61,745 nucleotides of DNA, taken from positions 1-61,745 of the forward strand of contig JAKBBV010000012.1 of assembly GCA_021808285.1 (NCBI GenBank), in the 5' to 3' direction. Positions 1 through 8,646 of this stretch are shown in pieces. A program made the position numbers and the translations under genes. Below the pieces are notes generated by a model. The model was not told where the DNA came from. It saw only the letters and a program-made list of their open reading frames with translations, and did not search any database. This DNA comes from Pseudomonadota bacterium. GTDB taxonomy: Bacteria > Pseudomonadota > Alphaproteobacteria > Caulobacterales > Caulobacteraceae. Each line of letters opens with the position of its first letter. The stretch's first letter is position 1.

Positions 1-366
1 CGGAGAGCCTCCCGCGCGGCCTACAACCACGCCCACGGCATAACGCCCGAAAGCGTGCGGGCCCAGATCAAGGACATCCTCGCCAGTCCCTATGAGCGCG
101 ACCGGGTCACCGTGGATGCGGGTGTGGCCGAGGATGCACGGCCGTTTCTCGGCTCCAACTTTCAGGCCACGCTCAAGGACCTGGAGGGCCGTATGCGCGC
201 CGCTGCCGCCAATCTGGAGTTCGAGGAGGCCGCCCGGCTGCGAGACGAGATCAAGCGCCTCAAGACTCTGGACCTCGCCTTCGCCGAGGACGCACTGGCG
301 GGCGAGGGCGATCACTCCGACCGCGCGCGCCGTTCCCGACCTTCCTCCCGCCGCCGCGGGCGGTGA
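1..366 (+). CDS. uvrB: UvrABC system protein B, C-terminal end (partial)
   Basis: UvrB is the damage-verifying helicase-like subunit of UvrABC nucleotide excision repair in the cytoplasm. The reading frame is open from the first base and ends at TGA 364-366, so only the last 121 residues are inside. The start of the fragment carries the conserved AYNxxHGITPESV stretch that ends the helicase core. Residues about 55-90 form a UVR domain (LEGRMRAAAANLEFEEAARLRDEI), the short helical hairpin that binds the equivalent motif of UvrC. The tail is basic and serine-rich (RRSRPSSRRRGR) and probably disordered. The first Met at base 55 is internal and not the start. The family is usually SOS-induced, but the promoter is outside the window. 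Confidence 0.95.
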   Translation, partial: RRASRAAYNHAHGITPESVRAQIKDILASPYERDRVTVDAGVAEDARPFLGSNFQATLKDLEGRMRAAAANLEFEEAARLRDEIKRLKTLDLAFAEDALAGEGDHSDRARRSRPSSRRRGR

Positions 367-633
367 GAGGTTGCTGAGAGCGGACCGTGGCGACTCCGCG
401 AGGTTGGCGAAATTGGATAATGAGGTCTGGAGCTTCGCGACATCCAGGTCATCGGCTGCGAGGGGATCCTCTGGCGCGTGGAGGCTGAAATGGATACGGC
501 AAGTCTGGTCCAGCCCGCGTCCGCGGCGATGGATCCGAGGGGAGGACGACAGAAACGTGATTTTATCGTTCGGATCGGGGGTCGGTAAAATTTCACCGTC
601 GAGGCGCGTTCCGTTTTCGGTCGGATTGAGCTA
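367..633. other. Intergenic region before the RND efflux operon
   Basis: There are 267 bases without a convincing gene between uvrB and the adaptor gene. The distal part is less GC-rich. A TAAAAT hexamer at 586-591 with TTATCG at 563-568 (17-base spacer) is a weak -10/-35 candidate for the efflux operon. I see no clear terminator hairpin after uvrB and no recognisable operator, and no regulator gene for the pump lies nearby. Confidence 0.3.
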
Positions 634-1917
634 ATGCCCGCTCGCGCTTCGCGCTCCCTCGGTTCCACATCTGGCGAAGCGATCCCTCTGTCCCACTTCC
701 CTGTCAGTCTCGACCGCGCCGCCTCGACGCCCCCCGTGCCGCGAGGTCGGGCTGTTGCTCTGCGCGCCTGCCTCCTGGGCGGTTTTGCGGCCGTGAGCCT
801 CGCCGTCGCCGGATGCGGCCGTCATTCGCCCAGGGGGGGACCGCCTCAGGGGCCCGCCGCGGTCAGCGTCATGACCCTTCAGGCCCAGCCGGTAACCCTG
901 ACCACCGAGTTGCCGGGACGCACGACCCCTTACGAGACCTCCGATGTTCGCCCTCAGGTCACCGGCATCATCATCAAGCGCCTGTTCGCCGAGGGCGCGG
1001 TCGTTCACGCGGGCCAGCCGCTCTACCAGATCGATCCGGCCCCCTATCAGGCTGCCTATGATCAGGCCAAGGCGCAACTGGCCAGCGCCCAGGCCCAGGT
1101 GGCCACGGCCAAGCTCAAGGCGGAACGCTATGCCGATCTGGCGAAGATCAAGGCCGTCAGCCAGCAGGACGCCGATGACGCCAAGGCCGCTTATGGTCAG
1201 GCCGCCGCGGCCATTCTGCAGCAGAAGGCTGCGGTTGAGGCGGCGCGCATCAACCTCGGCTATACGCGAATCACCGCCCCGATCACCGGGCGGATCGGCG
1301 TCTCCGCTGTCACGGTGGGGGCGCTGGTCACCGCCGGACAGGCCTCGGCGCTGTCGACCATCCAGCGACTCGATCCGATCTACGTCGACCTGACCCAGTC
1401 GGCCGTCGACCACCTCAAGCTGATGGATGAACTGGGTCGACTAGGCCCGGGCGAGGGGCCCCCGAAGGGCGCCACAGTCACGGTGCAGCTGGGCGACGGC
1501 CTGGACTATCCAGAGCCTGGCAAGCTGCAGTTTACCGATGTCACGGTAGACCAGTTCACCGGCTCCGTCACGCTGCGCGCCGTCTTCCCCAATCCCAAAG
1601 GCGTGCTCCTCCCTGGCCTCTATGTCCGCGCCCGTCTGGTGGAAGGCGTAGATCCCAAGGGTCTTCTTGTTCCCCAGTCCGCCGTCGCGCGCGACGAAAA
1701 GGGACGACCCACCGCACTGGTGGTTGACGGGCGGGGCAAGGCGGAACTGCGCCTGCTGACTCTCGGCGGTGCGATCGGAAATCAGTGGCGAGTGAGCGGC
1801 GGTCTTGCGCCCGGCGATCGGCTGATCATCGAGGGGGGCCAGAACGCCCGGCCTGGCGCCGAGGTGCGCATCGTGCCCGCGAGCCCCAGCATTCCCGCGG
1901 CCGGCGGAGCGGGCTGA
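634..1917 (+). CDS. RND efflux periplasmic adaptor (MexA/AcrA type)
   Basis: This is the membrane-fusion subunit of a tripartite drug efflux pump, linking the inner-membrane RND transporter to the outer-membrane channel. The N-terminus has a hydrophobic segment ending in AVAGC, a lipobox predicting a lipid-anchored periplasmic protein. A biotinyl-lipoyl-like half-motif (VTGIIIKRLFAEGAVVHAGQ), a long coiled-coil hairpin rich in Ala/Gln/Lys, the second lipoyl half (ITAPITGRIG) and beta-barrel domains follow in the usual order. With ATG 634 the protein is 427 residues, but its lipobox Cys is at residue 61, unusually late. GTG at 736 would put it near residue 27 and is a serious alternative start. 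The pump gene follows 9 bases after the stop. Confidence 0.92.
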   Translation: MPARASRSLGSTSGEAIPLSHFPVSLDRAASTPPVPRGRAVALRACLLGGFAAVSLAVAGCGRHSPRGGPPQGPAAVSVMTLQAQPVTLTTELPGRTTPYETSDVRPQVTGIIIKRLFAEGAVVHAGQPLYQIDPAPYQAAYDQAKAQLASAQAQVATAKLKAERYADLAKIKAVSQQDADDAKAAYGQAAAAILQQKAAVEAARINLGYTRITAPITGRIGVSAVTVGALVTAGQASALSTIQRLDPIYVDLTQSAVDHLKLMDELGRLGPGEGPPKGATVTVQLGDGLDYPEPGKLQFTDVTVDQFTGSVTLRAVFPNPKGVLLPGLYVRARLVEGVDPKGLLVPQSAVARDEKGRPTALVVDGRGKAELRLLTLGGAIGNQWRVSGGLAPGDRLIIEGGQNARPGAEVRIVPASPSIPAAGGAG

Positions 1918-1926
1918 GCCGCCGCC

Positions 1927-4900
1927 GTGCTCTCCCGGTTCTTCATCAATCGTCCGATCTTCGCCTGGGTCGTCGCCCTGGTGATCATGCTCCTGGGCGT
2001 GCTGTCGATCCTCAATCTGCCCGTTGCGCAGTACCCGTCGATCGCCCCGCCGGCCGTCACGATCACCGCCACCTATCCCGGCGCCTCAGCCGCGACCGTC
2101 GAGTCCTCGGTGACTCAGGTCATCGAGCAGCAGCTCCACGGCATCGACCACTTGCTCTATTTCAGCTCGAGCAGCACGATCAACGGCCAGGCCCTGATCA
2201 CTGTCACCTTCGAGCCGGGAACCAATCCCGACATCGCCCAGGTCCAGGTGCAAAATAAGGTTCAGCAGGCGACGCCGCTGCTTCCCACCGTGGTGCAGCA
2301 GCAGGGCCTGATCGTGGCCAAGAATGTGCCTAGCTTCCTCATGGTGGTGGCCCTCTACGACCCCACAGGCCACTTCTCGGACATTGATCTGGGCGACATT
2401 GTCAATAGCCGCATCGTCGACCCCATCTCGCGCCTGAACGGCGTCGGCGACACCCAGATTTTCGGCGGACAGTACGCCATGCGCATCTGGCTCGACCCGT
2501 ATAAACTCAACAATTACAAACTGATGCCATCGGATGTTCGGGCTGCGGTCCTAGCCCAGAACGTTCAAGTCGCCGCCGGTGAGATCGGCGCGCCGCCCGA
2601 GCCCCTCAGCCAACAGCTCGACGCCACCGTCAACGCCCAGTCCCGACTGCAAACCGCCGACCAGTTCCGCGCCATTGTTTTGCGCACCCAGCCGGACGGT
2701 TCGGTGGTGCGGCTTGGCGACGTGGCGCGGGTTGAGCTCGGCGCCGACAGCTATGCCCAGAACGCGCGCTATGACGGCTATCCCTCCGCAGGCATCGCGG
2801 TGAAGCTTGCGCCCGGCGCCAACGCCCTCCGGACCGCCGCGGCCGTTCGCGCCCGGATGGCCAAGATCGCCCAGTCCCTGCCACCCGGCGTGGTCGTCGA
2901 CTTTCCGGTCGACAACACCAATTTCGTGCGCCTCTCGATCAAGGACGTCGTCACCACGCTCTTCACCGCCATCGTCCTGGTGGTCGCCGTGATGTTCCTG
3001 TTCCTGCAGAACTGGCGCGCCACCCTGGTGCCGGCGATCGCCGTGCCCGTGGTGCTTCTTGGGACTTTTGGTGTCCTTTCTCTGGCCGGTTTCTCGATCA
3101 ATACCCTGACCCTCTTCGCCATGGTGCTGGCCATCGGACTCCTGGTCGATGACGCCATTGTCGTGGTTGAGAACGTGCAGCGGATCATGGAGACCGAAGG
3201 CCTGTCGCCGCGCGAGGCGACGATGAAATCCATGAACGAGATCACCGGCGCCCTCTTTGGGATCGCCACGGTGCTCTCCGCCGTGTTTCTCCCCATGGCA
3301 TTCTTCGGCGGGTCCACGGGTGTGATCTACCGGCAATTCTCGGTGACCATCGTGTCGGCCATGGCGCTCTCCGTTCTGGTCGCTCTGGTACTCTCCCCCG
3401 CCCTCTGCGCCACGCTCCTGCGCCCGGTGCAGAAGCCGCGCAGCCGCGCCGAGACGCTCGTGTTGGGGGGACTATTCCGGGCCTTCAATCGCGGTTTCCG
3501 CGCCCTGGTGGCCCGGTATGAGCGCGTTCTGGAGAACCTGATCGTTCGCCCCCGGCCCGCCGCCGGGCTCTATCTCTTCGTCGTCGCCCTGATGATCGGT
3601 CTGTTCATTGTCCTGCCCACTGGATTCCTGCCCGATGAGGACCAGGGGAACATCATCAACCTGTTCAATCTGCCGCCGGGCTCAACCCAGGCCGAGAGCC
3701 TGGTGGTCGCCCGCGACATGGAGCAGCACTACCTGCATGACGAGGGCAAGCTCGTCTTCGGCATGTTCGACGTGGTCGGCTTCAATTTCGCCGGCAACGG
3801 AAACAACATGGGCATGGCCTTTGTGCGCCTGAAGGACTGGAGCCAGAGACGCGCTGCACGCGACAAGGCGCCGGCGATCGTTCAGCGCGCCATGGCGGAT
3901 TTCAGCCATATCCGCCGCGCGCGCGTTTACGCCTTCGTGCCTCCGCCGGTGCAGGAGCTGGGAATCGCCACCGGCTTCGACCTTGAACTGGAGAACACCG
4001 GCGCCATCCCGCGCCCGGCCTTCCTGGCGGCTCGCAATCAGCTCCTGGGGATGGCCTCTCACGACCCCTTGCTGATGGGCGTGCGTCCCAACGGCCAGGA
4101 GGACACACCACAGTTGAACGTCACCGTAGATCAGGCCCGCGCTGGCGCATTGGGGCTCTCCATCGCCGACATCAACGACGCCATCGCCTCGGATATCGGC
4201 GAATCCTATATCAACGATTTCCTCGACCGAGGCCGGGTCAAGCACGTCTATATGCAGGCTGACACGCCGTTCCGCATGTCGCCGGACGACATCGGCAAGC
4301 TCTATGTGCGGGCTTCGAGCGGGCAGATGACTCCGATCTCCGCCGTGGCCAGCGAGCATTGGGAGATTGGGCCGGCCAAGCTCGAGCGCTATAACGGCTT
4401 CCCCTCCTTCGAGATCCAGGGCCAGGCGGCGCCCGGCCGCAGCTCGGGCGCGGCGATGAACGAAATGGCCAAGTTGATCGCCCGTCTCCCGCCTGGCGTG
4501 GGCTATGAATGGACGGCGACCTCCTATCAGGAGCGCCTGGCCGGCAATGCAGCCCCCGGGCTCTACACCCTGTCCCTGATTGTCATCTTCATCTGTTTGG
4601 CGGCGTTGTATGAAAGCTGGTCCGTGCCGCTGGCGGTCATGCTGGTCATGCCGCTCGGTATCGCCGGGGCCCTGCTCGCCGCCTTCCTGCGCGGGTTCTA
4701 TAATGATGTCTTTTTCCAGGTCGGTCTGCTGACCACTATGGGGCTGTCGGCCAAGAACGCCATTCTGATCGTCGAGTTCGCCTATTTCGCCGAGCGCGAC
4801 GGAGCGGACCCGGTGGCTGCCGCCAAGCGCGCCGCGTCCCTCCGCCTGCGACCGATCCTCATGACCTCGCTGGCTTTCATTGCGGGCGTGACCCCCCTGG

Positions 4901-5079
4901 CGCTGGCCAGCGGCGCGGGGGCGGGCGGGCGCACCGACATCGGCACCGGCGTCATCGGCGGCATGCTCAGCGCCACTGTCCTCGCGGTCCTGCTCGTACC
5001 GCTGTTCTACATCTTCGTGCGCCGGGTCTTCGGGGGAGCGAAAGGGTCACCCTCCACAACCGGGGAGCCAGCGGCATGA
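1927..5079 (+). CDS. RND multidrug efflux pump, inner-membrane transporter (HAE1/AcrB family)
   Basis: This is the proton-driven inner-membrane pump of the tripartite system, exporting amphiphilic or hydrophobic compounds from the periplasm or outer leaflet. Its 1050 residues match the family. It starts with the typical short cytoplasmic stretch (LSRFFINRPIFAWV), where GTG 1927 is the start. TM4 carries the paired acidic residues of the proton relay (GLLVDDAIVVVENV), and TM10 carries the partner Lys (GLSAKNAILIVEF). Two large periplasmic loops contain the porter and docking domains. The stop overlaps the start of the next gene as ATGA (5076-5079), so channel and pump are translationally coupled. 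The substrate cannot be read from sequence. Confidence 0.95.
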   Translation: MLSRFFINRPIFAWVVALVIMLLGVLSILNLPVAQYPSIAPPAVTITATYPGASAATVESSVTQVIEQQLHGIDHLLYFSSSSTINGQALITVTFEPGTNPDIAQVQVQNKVQQATPLLPTVVQQQGLIVAKNVPSFLMVVALYDPTGHFSDIDLGDIVNSRIVDPISRLNGVGDTQIFGGQYAMRIWLDPYKLNNYKLMPSDVRAAVLAQNVQVAAGEIGAPPEPLSQQLDATVNAQSRLQTADQFRAIVLRTQPDGSVVRLGDVARVELGADSYAQNARYDGYPSAGIAVKLAPGANALRTAAAVRARMAKIAQSLPPGVVVDFPVDNTNFVRLSIKDVVTTLFTAIVLVVAVMFLFLQNWRATLVPAIAVPVVLLGTFGVLSLAGFSINTLTLFAMVLAIGLLVDDAIVVVENVQRIMETEGLSPREATMKSMNEITGALFGIATVLSAVFLPMAFFGGSTGVIYRQFSVTIVSAMALSVLVALVLSPALCATLLRPVQKPRSRAETLVLGGLFRAFNRGFRALVARYERVLENLIVRPRPAAGLYLFVVALMIGLFIVLPTGFLPDEDQGNIINLFNLPPGSTQAESLVVARDMEQHYLHDEGKLVFGMFDVVGFNFAGNGNNMGMAFVRLKDWSQRRAARDKAPAIVQRAMADFSHIRRARVYAFVPPPVQELGIATGFDLELENTGAIPRPAFLAARNQLLGMASHDPLLMGVRPNGQEDTPQLNVTVDQARAGALGLSIADINDAIASDIGESYINDFLDRGRVKHVYMQADTPFRMSPDDIGKLYVRASSGQMTPISAVASEHWEIGPAKLERYNGFPSFEIQGQAAPGRSSGAAMNEMAKLIARLPPGVGYEWTATSYQERLAGNAAPGLYTLSLIVIFICLAALYESWSVPLAVMLVMPLGIAGALLAAFLRGFYNDVFFQVGLLTTMGLSAKNAILIVEFAYFAERDGADPVAAAKRAASLRLRPILMTSLAFIAGVTPLALASGAGAGGRTDIGTGVIGGMLSATVLAVLLVPLFYIFVRRVFGGAKGSPSTTGEPAA

Positions 5080-6485
5080 GCGTACGCGCACCTCTCGCCG
5101 GCCTGTCCGCGCTCGCGCTCCTGGCCGGTTGCGCAGGCCCGCTGGAGCCGCTCTATCACCGTCCGTCGAGCCCAGTTCCCGCCGCCTTTCCCGATGGACC
5201 AGCCTATAGGCCGCAGGCGCCTGACGCCTCGCCCCTGACCTGGCGCCAGGCCTTTCCAGGACGCAAACTCCAGAGCGTCATAACACTCGCCCTCGATCAG
5301 AGCCGCGACCTGCGCGTCGCGGCCGCGCAGGTGGAGACCGCCAGGGCCCAGTTCCAGACCCAGCGCGCCGCCCTCCTGCCCAAGATCTCCGCAGGCGGCC
5401 AGGCTCTTTATGCCCGCGAATATCTCGGCCTCCCCGCCAGTGTGGGGCCGCCGGACTTCAATCTCACCGAGTACGCCGTGTCGCTCGGAGCCTCGAACTA
5501 TGAGCTCGACCTCTTCGGCCGGGTGCGCAGCCTCACCCGGGCGGCCTTTTATCAGTATCTCGCCTCCCAGTCCGGACGCCGGGAGGCGGAACTCACGCTG
5601 ATCAGCACCACAGCGAGCGACTGGCTAACCCTGGCCTCGGACAAGTCTCTGCTCCAGGTGTCGCAGGATACGTTGAACAGCGGTCAGAAGAGCCTCGACC
5701 TAGCCAAGGCCCGGCTAGACGGAGGCGTGGGCACAGCGCTCGACGTGGCCAATGCGCGAACCGTGGTTGAACAGGCCAAGGCGGATATCGCCCGCTACAC
5801 AACCCAGGTTGCTCAGGACATCAACGCGCTCAATCTCGAAGTCGGCGCGAGCGTGCCGGCCGACCTCCTGCCCTCAGGACTCGACGATCCGGATGCGGCC
5901 TTGCCCAGAACGCCCGGAGCCCTCGACTCCCGCGTCCTTTTGGCCCGCCCTGACGTCGTCCAGGCTGAGGACCAGCTGCGCGCGGCCAAGGCGGACATCG
6001 GCGCGGCCCGGGCGGCCTTCTTTCCCTCGATCAGCCTGACCGGCGCCGGAGGCTTCACCAGCGCCACCCTGGCCAGCTTGTTCGCACCGGGTACGGCGGT
6101 CTGGAGCTTCGCGCCCAGCGTCAGCCTGCCGATCTTCTCTGGAGGAGCGAATCTCGCCGGATTGCGCAACGCCAAGGCCCAGGACCGCATCGCGGTGGCG
6201 CAGTATGAAAAATCGGTCCAGACGGCCTTCCGCGAGACCGCTGACGCCCTGGCCGCTCAGGGTTTGATGTCTCAGCGCGTGTCGGCCCAACAGGGTCTGG
6301 TCGACGCCGCCGCCGAGAGCCTCAGACTGTCTACCGCGCTGTATGAACGCGGCCAGAACACCTACCTGGACGTGCTGACCGCCCAGCGCACGCTTTATTC
6401 CGCGCAGCAAAGCCTCCTCACCACGCGACTGCTCGCAGCCAATACCGTGGTCAGCCTTTACCAGGTGCTGGGCGGGGCGCTCTGA
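5076..6485 (+). CDS. Outer-membrane efflux channel lipoprotein (NodT/OprM type)
   Basis: This TolC-like channel completes the tripartite pump, forming an outer-membrane barrel with a long periplasmic helical tunnel. Its 469 residues are typical of NodT-family factors. The N-terminus (ALALLAGCAG) is a lipoprotein signal with Cys at about residue 19. Two OEP repeats can be recognised, each ending in long amphipathic Ala/Gln-rich helices, with FGRVRSLTRA in the first and FPSISLTGAGG in the second. It overlaps the pump gene by four bases, and its promoter must be the one upstream of the adaptor. It converges with ccmI across a 15-base gap in which I see no terminator. Confidence 0.93.
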   Translation: MSVRAPLAGLSALALLAGCAGPLEPLYHRPSSPVPAAFPDGPAYRPQAPDASPLTWRQAFPGRKLQSVITLALDQSRDLRVAAAQVETARAQFQTQRAALLPKISAGGQALYAREYLGLPASVGPPDFNLTEYAVSLGASNYELDLFGRVRSLTRAAFYQYLASQSGRREAELTLISTTASDWLTLASDKSLLQVSQDTLNSGQKSLDLAKARLDGGVGTALDVANARTVVEQAKADIARYTTQVAQDINALNLEVGASVPADLLPSGLDDPDAALPRTPGALDSRVLLARPDVVQAEDQLRAAKADIGAARAAFFPSISLTGAGGFTSATLASLFAPGTAVWSFAPSVSLPIFSGGANLAGLRNAKAQDRIAVAQYEKSVQTAFRETADALAAQGLMSQRVSAQQGLVDAAAESLRLSTALYERGQNTYLDVLTAQRTLYSAQQSLLTTRLLAANTVVSLYQVLGGAL

Positions 6486-6500
6486 TTCCGGCTCGTCGCC

Positions 6501-7634
6501 TCAGGCGCCGGGAACCCCCATCTGCCTAGCCGCCGAAGCGACTGCAGCCAGGTCCCGTTGATCGCGTTTGAGCGCCGACCTCGCTCCGGCAAGGGCCTCT
6601 CCTGCGCCGGCCGCATCGCCCAGGACCAGCCGCGCGCGCATGAGCATGATCCATCCCTGCGGGTCCTTTGGCTGGGATTTGAGCCGGGCCGCCAACTTCG
6701 CCACCATTCCCTGGATCATCGCGTTCTGGGCTTGGGCGGAGGCCTCCGCGGGGGCCGGAGCCACGGGCGGAAGTTCGCCCTTGAGGTTCAGATGGTTGGC
6801 GGCTGCAGCCTCGGTCACGACCTGGCGCACCGCCTCGGCCCAAGGGGCGTCGGGCGGAGCGCTGCGGAGAAGGGACAGCCAGTCGGATATGGCGCCGGCA
6901 TGATCGCCCTGGGCGTCCTTCAATGCCGCCAGATAGAAGCGCGCGCGCGGGTCGCCGGGATTCCGGGCCAGGGCGGCGAGAAACAGCGACTTCGCCTCGT
7001 CAGTCACGACCCCGCCCGCCCCGCGGGTGACGGCCTCGCCTTCAGCCGCCAAGGGCTCTGACGCTCCCGGAGCCAGATCGGCAGCCCGGCCGTAGGCCCC
7101 AGCGGCGTCGCGCCAGCGGCCGGCGTCGGAGAACACATCTCCAAGCGCCATGAGTTGGCCCGGATCGCGCGGCGCAGCCCGCACCCTGGCCTCCATCTGG
7201 ACGATCATGGACGCCGTGGCCTGAGCGTCGTCACCTGCGCGCGCACCCAGTCCTCTGGGAAGCTGCTCGGCCGTTTCCGAGACCAGACCCGGGCGCCCCA
7301 ATCTGGCGTAGAGCCCTCCCGTCCCCATGGCCAAGGCAAGGATCAGGGCGAGCCCGATCAGAAGCCGCACCCGCAACGAGAGCGGACGCGCCGCCGCCTC
7401 CGGACGCTGACTCTCGGCCATGAACCGGCGCACGGCCTCAGCGCGAAGCTGGGCCGCGGTTTCGGCCGGCAGCAGCCCTTGGGCCGCCTGGCTCTCAAGG
7501 TCGGCGAGGTCGCGGCTTAGTCCGGCGGCATCCGGCGCCGCAGGCCCGCCTCTGTCGCCTCCACGCAGCAGCGCCGCCGCCAGCAATGCGGCGGTCAGAC
7601 ACACCAGGGCCACAAGGACCAGCCAGATGATCAT
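6501..7634 (-). CDS. ccmI: Cytochrome c maturation protein CcmI (CycH)
   Basis: CcmI is the membrane chaperone that holds apocytochrome c for haem attachment by CcmF/CcmH. The 377-residue protein has an N-terminal membrane helix (residues about 2-23), a cytoplasmic loop with the family-typical LxDLExxxxxGLL stretch, a second helix near residues 88-108 and a periplasmic tetratricopeptide-repeat region with two recognisable blocks (LMALGDVFSDAGRWRDAAGA; IMLMRARLVLGDAAGA). It is the last gene of the ccmFGHI operon and overlaps ccmH by four bases (ATGA). The extended C-terminus matches bipartite alphaproteobacterial CcmI. Confidence 0.9.
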   Translation of the reverse strand: MIIWLVLVALVCLTAALLAAALLRGGDRGGPAAPDAAGLSRDLADLESQAAQGLLPAETAAQLRAEAVRRFMAESQRPEAAARPLSLRVRLLIGLALILALAMGTGGLYARLGRPGLVSETAEQLPRGLGARAGDDAQATASMIVQMEARVRAAPRDPGQLMALGDVFSDAGRWRDAAGAYGRAADLAPGASEPLAAEGEAVTRGAGGVVTDEAKSLFLAALARNPGDPRARFYLAALKDAQGDHAGAISDWLSLLRSAPPDAPWAEAVRQVVTEAAAANHLNLKGELPPVAPAPAEASAQAQNAMIQGMVAKLAARLKSQPKDPQGWIMLMRARLVLGDAAGAGEALAGARSALKRDQRDLAAVASAARQMGVPGA

Positions 7635-8116
7635 GCGCGCCGGTCCGTCTCCAGGAGGTCGGCAAGGCGGCGTTCCTCTTCGGACGTCAGAGGAGCGTCC
7701 CCTGATCCGGCGACGCGGCGGCCGCGCCGCATCAGCGCGAGCCCCACCCCGCCCAGCGCCACCACGGCCGCCGGACCAAACCAGAGCAGCCAGGTGTCAG
7801 GCTCCACGGGCGGCTTCAGCAGCACCCAATGACCGTAGCGCGAGACCAGGAAGGCTTTCACCTGGGCGTCGCTGTCCCCAGCCAGGAGGCGCTGGCGCAC
7901 CAGACGACGCAAATCCCCCGCCAGTGCGGCGTCGGAATCCTCGATCGTCTCGTTCTGACACACGAGACACCGAAGGGACTCGCCGATCTGATGCGCTCGG
8001 GCCTCCAGACGCGCATCAGCCAGCTGCTCGCTTGGCAGGACCGCCCCGGCCGGAACACAGGCGAGAGCGAGAACGGCGCCAAGGACCCACCTGGCGTAGG
8101 CGAAGCGCCGGCTCAT
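7631..8116 (-). CDS. ccmH: Cytochrome c maturation thioredoxin-like CcmH (CycL)
   Basis: CcmH is a periplasm-facing thiol oxidoreductase that helps reduce the haem-binding cysteines of apocytochrome c. The family signature LRCLVCQN is present with Cys50 and Cys53, preceded by a signal/anchor helix and followed by the helical domain (RYGHWVLLKPP) and a C-terminal membrane helix. ATG 8116 is chosen because it overlaps the ccmG stop as ATGA. An in-frame ATG at 8161 would add 15 residues and overlap ccmG deeply. The resulting 161 residues fit the short, single-domain form of the family. Confidence 0.93.
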   Translation of the reverse strand: MSRRFAYARWVLGAVLALACVPAGAVLPSEQLADARLEARAHQIGESLRCLVCQNETIEDSDAALAGDLRRLVRQRLLAGDSDAQVKAFLVSRYGHWVLLKPPVEPDTWLLWFGPAAVVALGGVGLALMRRGRRVAGSGDAPLTSEEERRLADLLETDRRA

Positions 8117-8646
8117 TCGCGCTCCAGCCGGCGCATGAGAGGGGCTAGCGTCCTCCCCCACAGGTCAGGCGTGATCGCGCCGACGACCTTGTAGCGGACC
8201 CGCCCCGTGCGATCGACGACGAAGGTCTCGGGCGCCCCTGCGACGCCCAGATCGATCGCCGTATGTCCAGTCGTGTCCACACCCACCTCGGCATAAGGGT
8301 TACCCGCCGAAGCGAGGAAGCGGCGCGCGGCGGCAGGGTCGTCGCGCCAGTCCAGTCCGTCGATGATCACGCCCCTGGCCTTGAGGGCGAGCAACTCGGG
8401 ATGCTCATAGCGACAGGCCACGCACCAGGATCCGAACACGTTCACGAGACGCGGGGGGCCGTTCCGGAGCTTCGTCGAGTCCAAGGGGGCGCCGCCGGAG
8501 TCGAGCGCCGGCAGGCTGAACGGCGGCAGGGGCTTGTCGAGGAGCATCGAGGGAAGCACGCTCGGATCGCGGCCAAGGCCCGCCGAGAAGGCGATCAGCA
8601 CCAGGCCGAAAACCGCCAAGGGCGCCAGGAAGAGCAGACGCCTCAT
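8113..8646 (-). CDS. ccmG: Thiol:disulfide interchange protein CcmG/DsbE
   Basis: This is a membrane-tethered periplasmic thioredoxin that supplies reductant to the cytochrome c maturation machinery. The N-terminal helix (residues about 2-23) is an uncleaved anchor. The active site WCVAC gives Cys75 and Cys78, and the cis-proline loop appears as GVAGAPETFVVD. The 177-residue length is typical. The gene is coupled by four-base overlaps to ccmF upstream and ccmH downstream. Active-site spacing (CxxC) is intact, so it should be functional. Confidence 0.94.
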   Translation of the reverse strand: MRRLLFLAPLAVFGLVLIAFSAGLGRDPSVLPSMLLDKPLPPFSLPALDSGGAPLDSTKLRNGPPRLVNVFGSWCVACRYEHPELLALKARGVIIDGLDWRDDPAAARRFLASAGNPYAEVGVDTTGHTAIDLGVAGAPETFVVDRTGRVRYKVVGAITPDLWGRTLAPLMRRLERE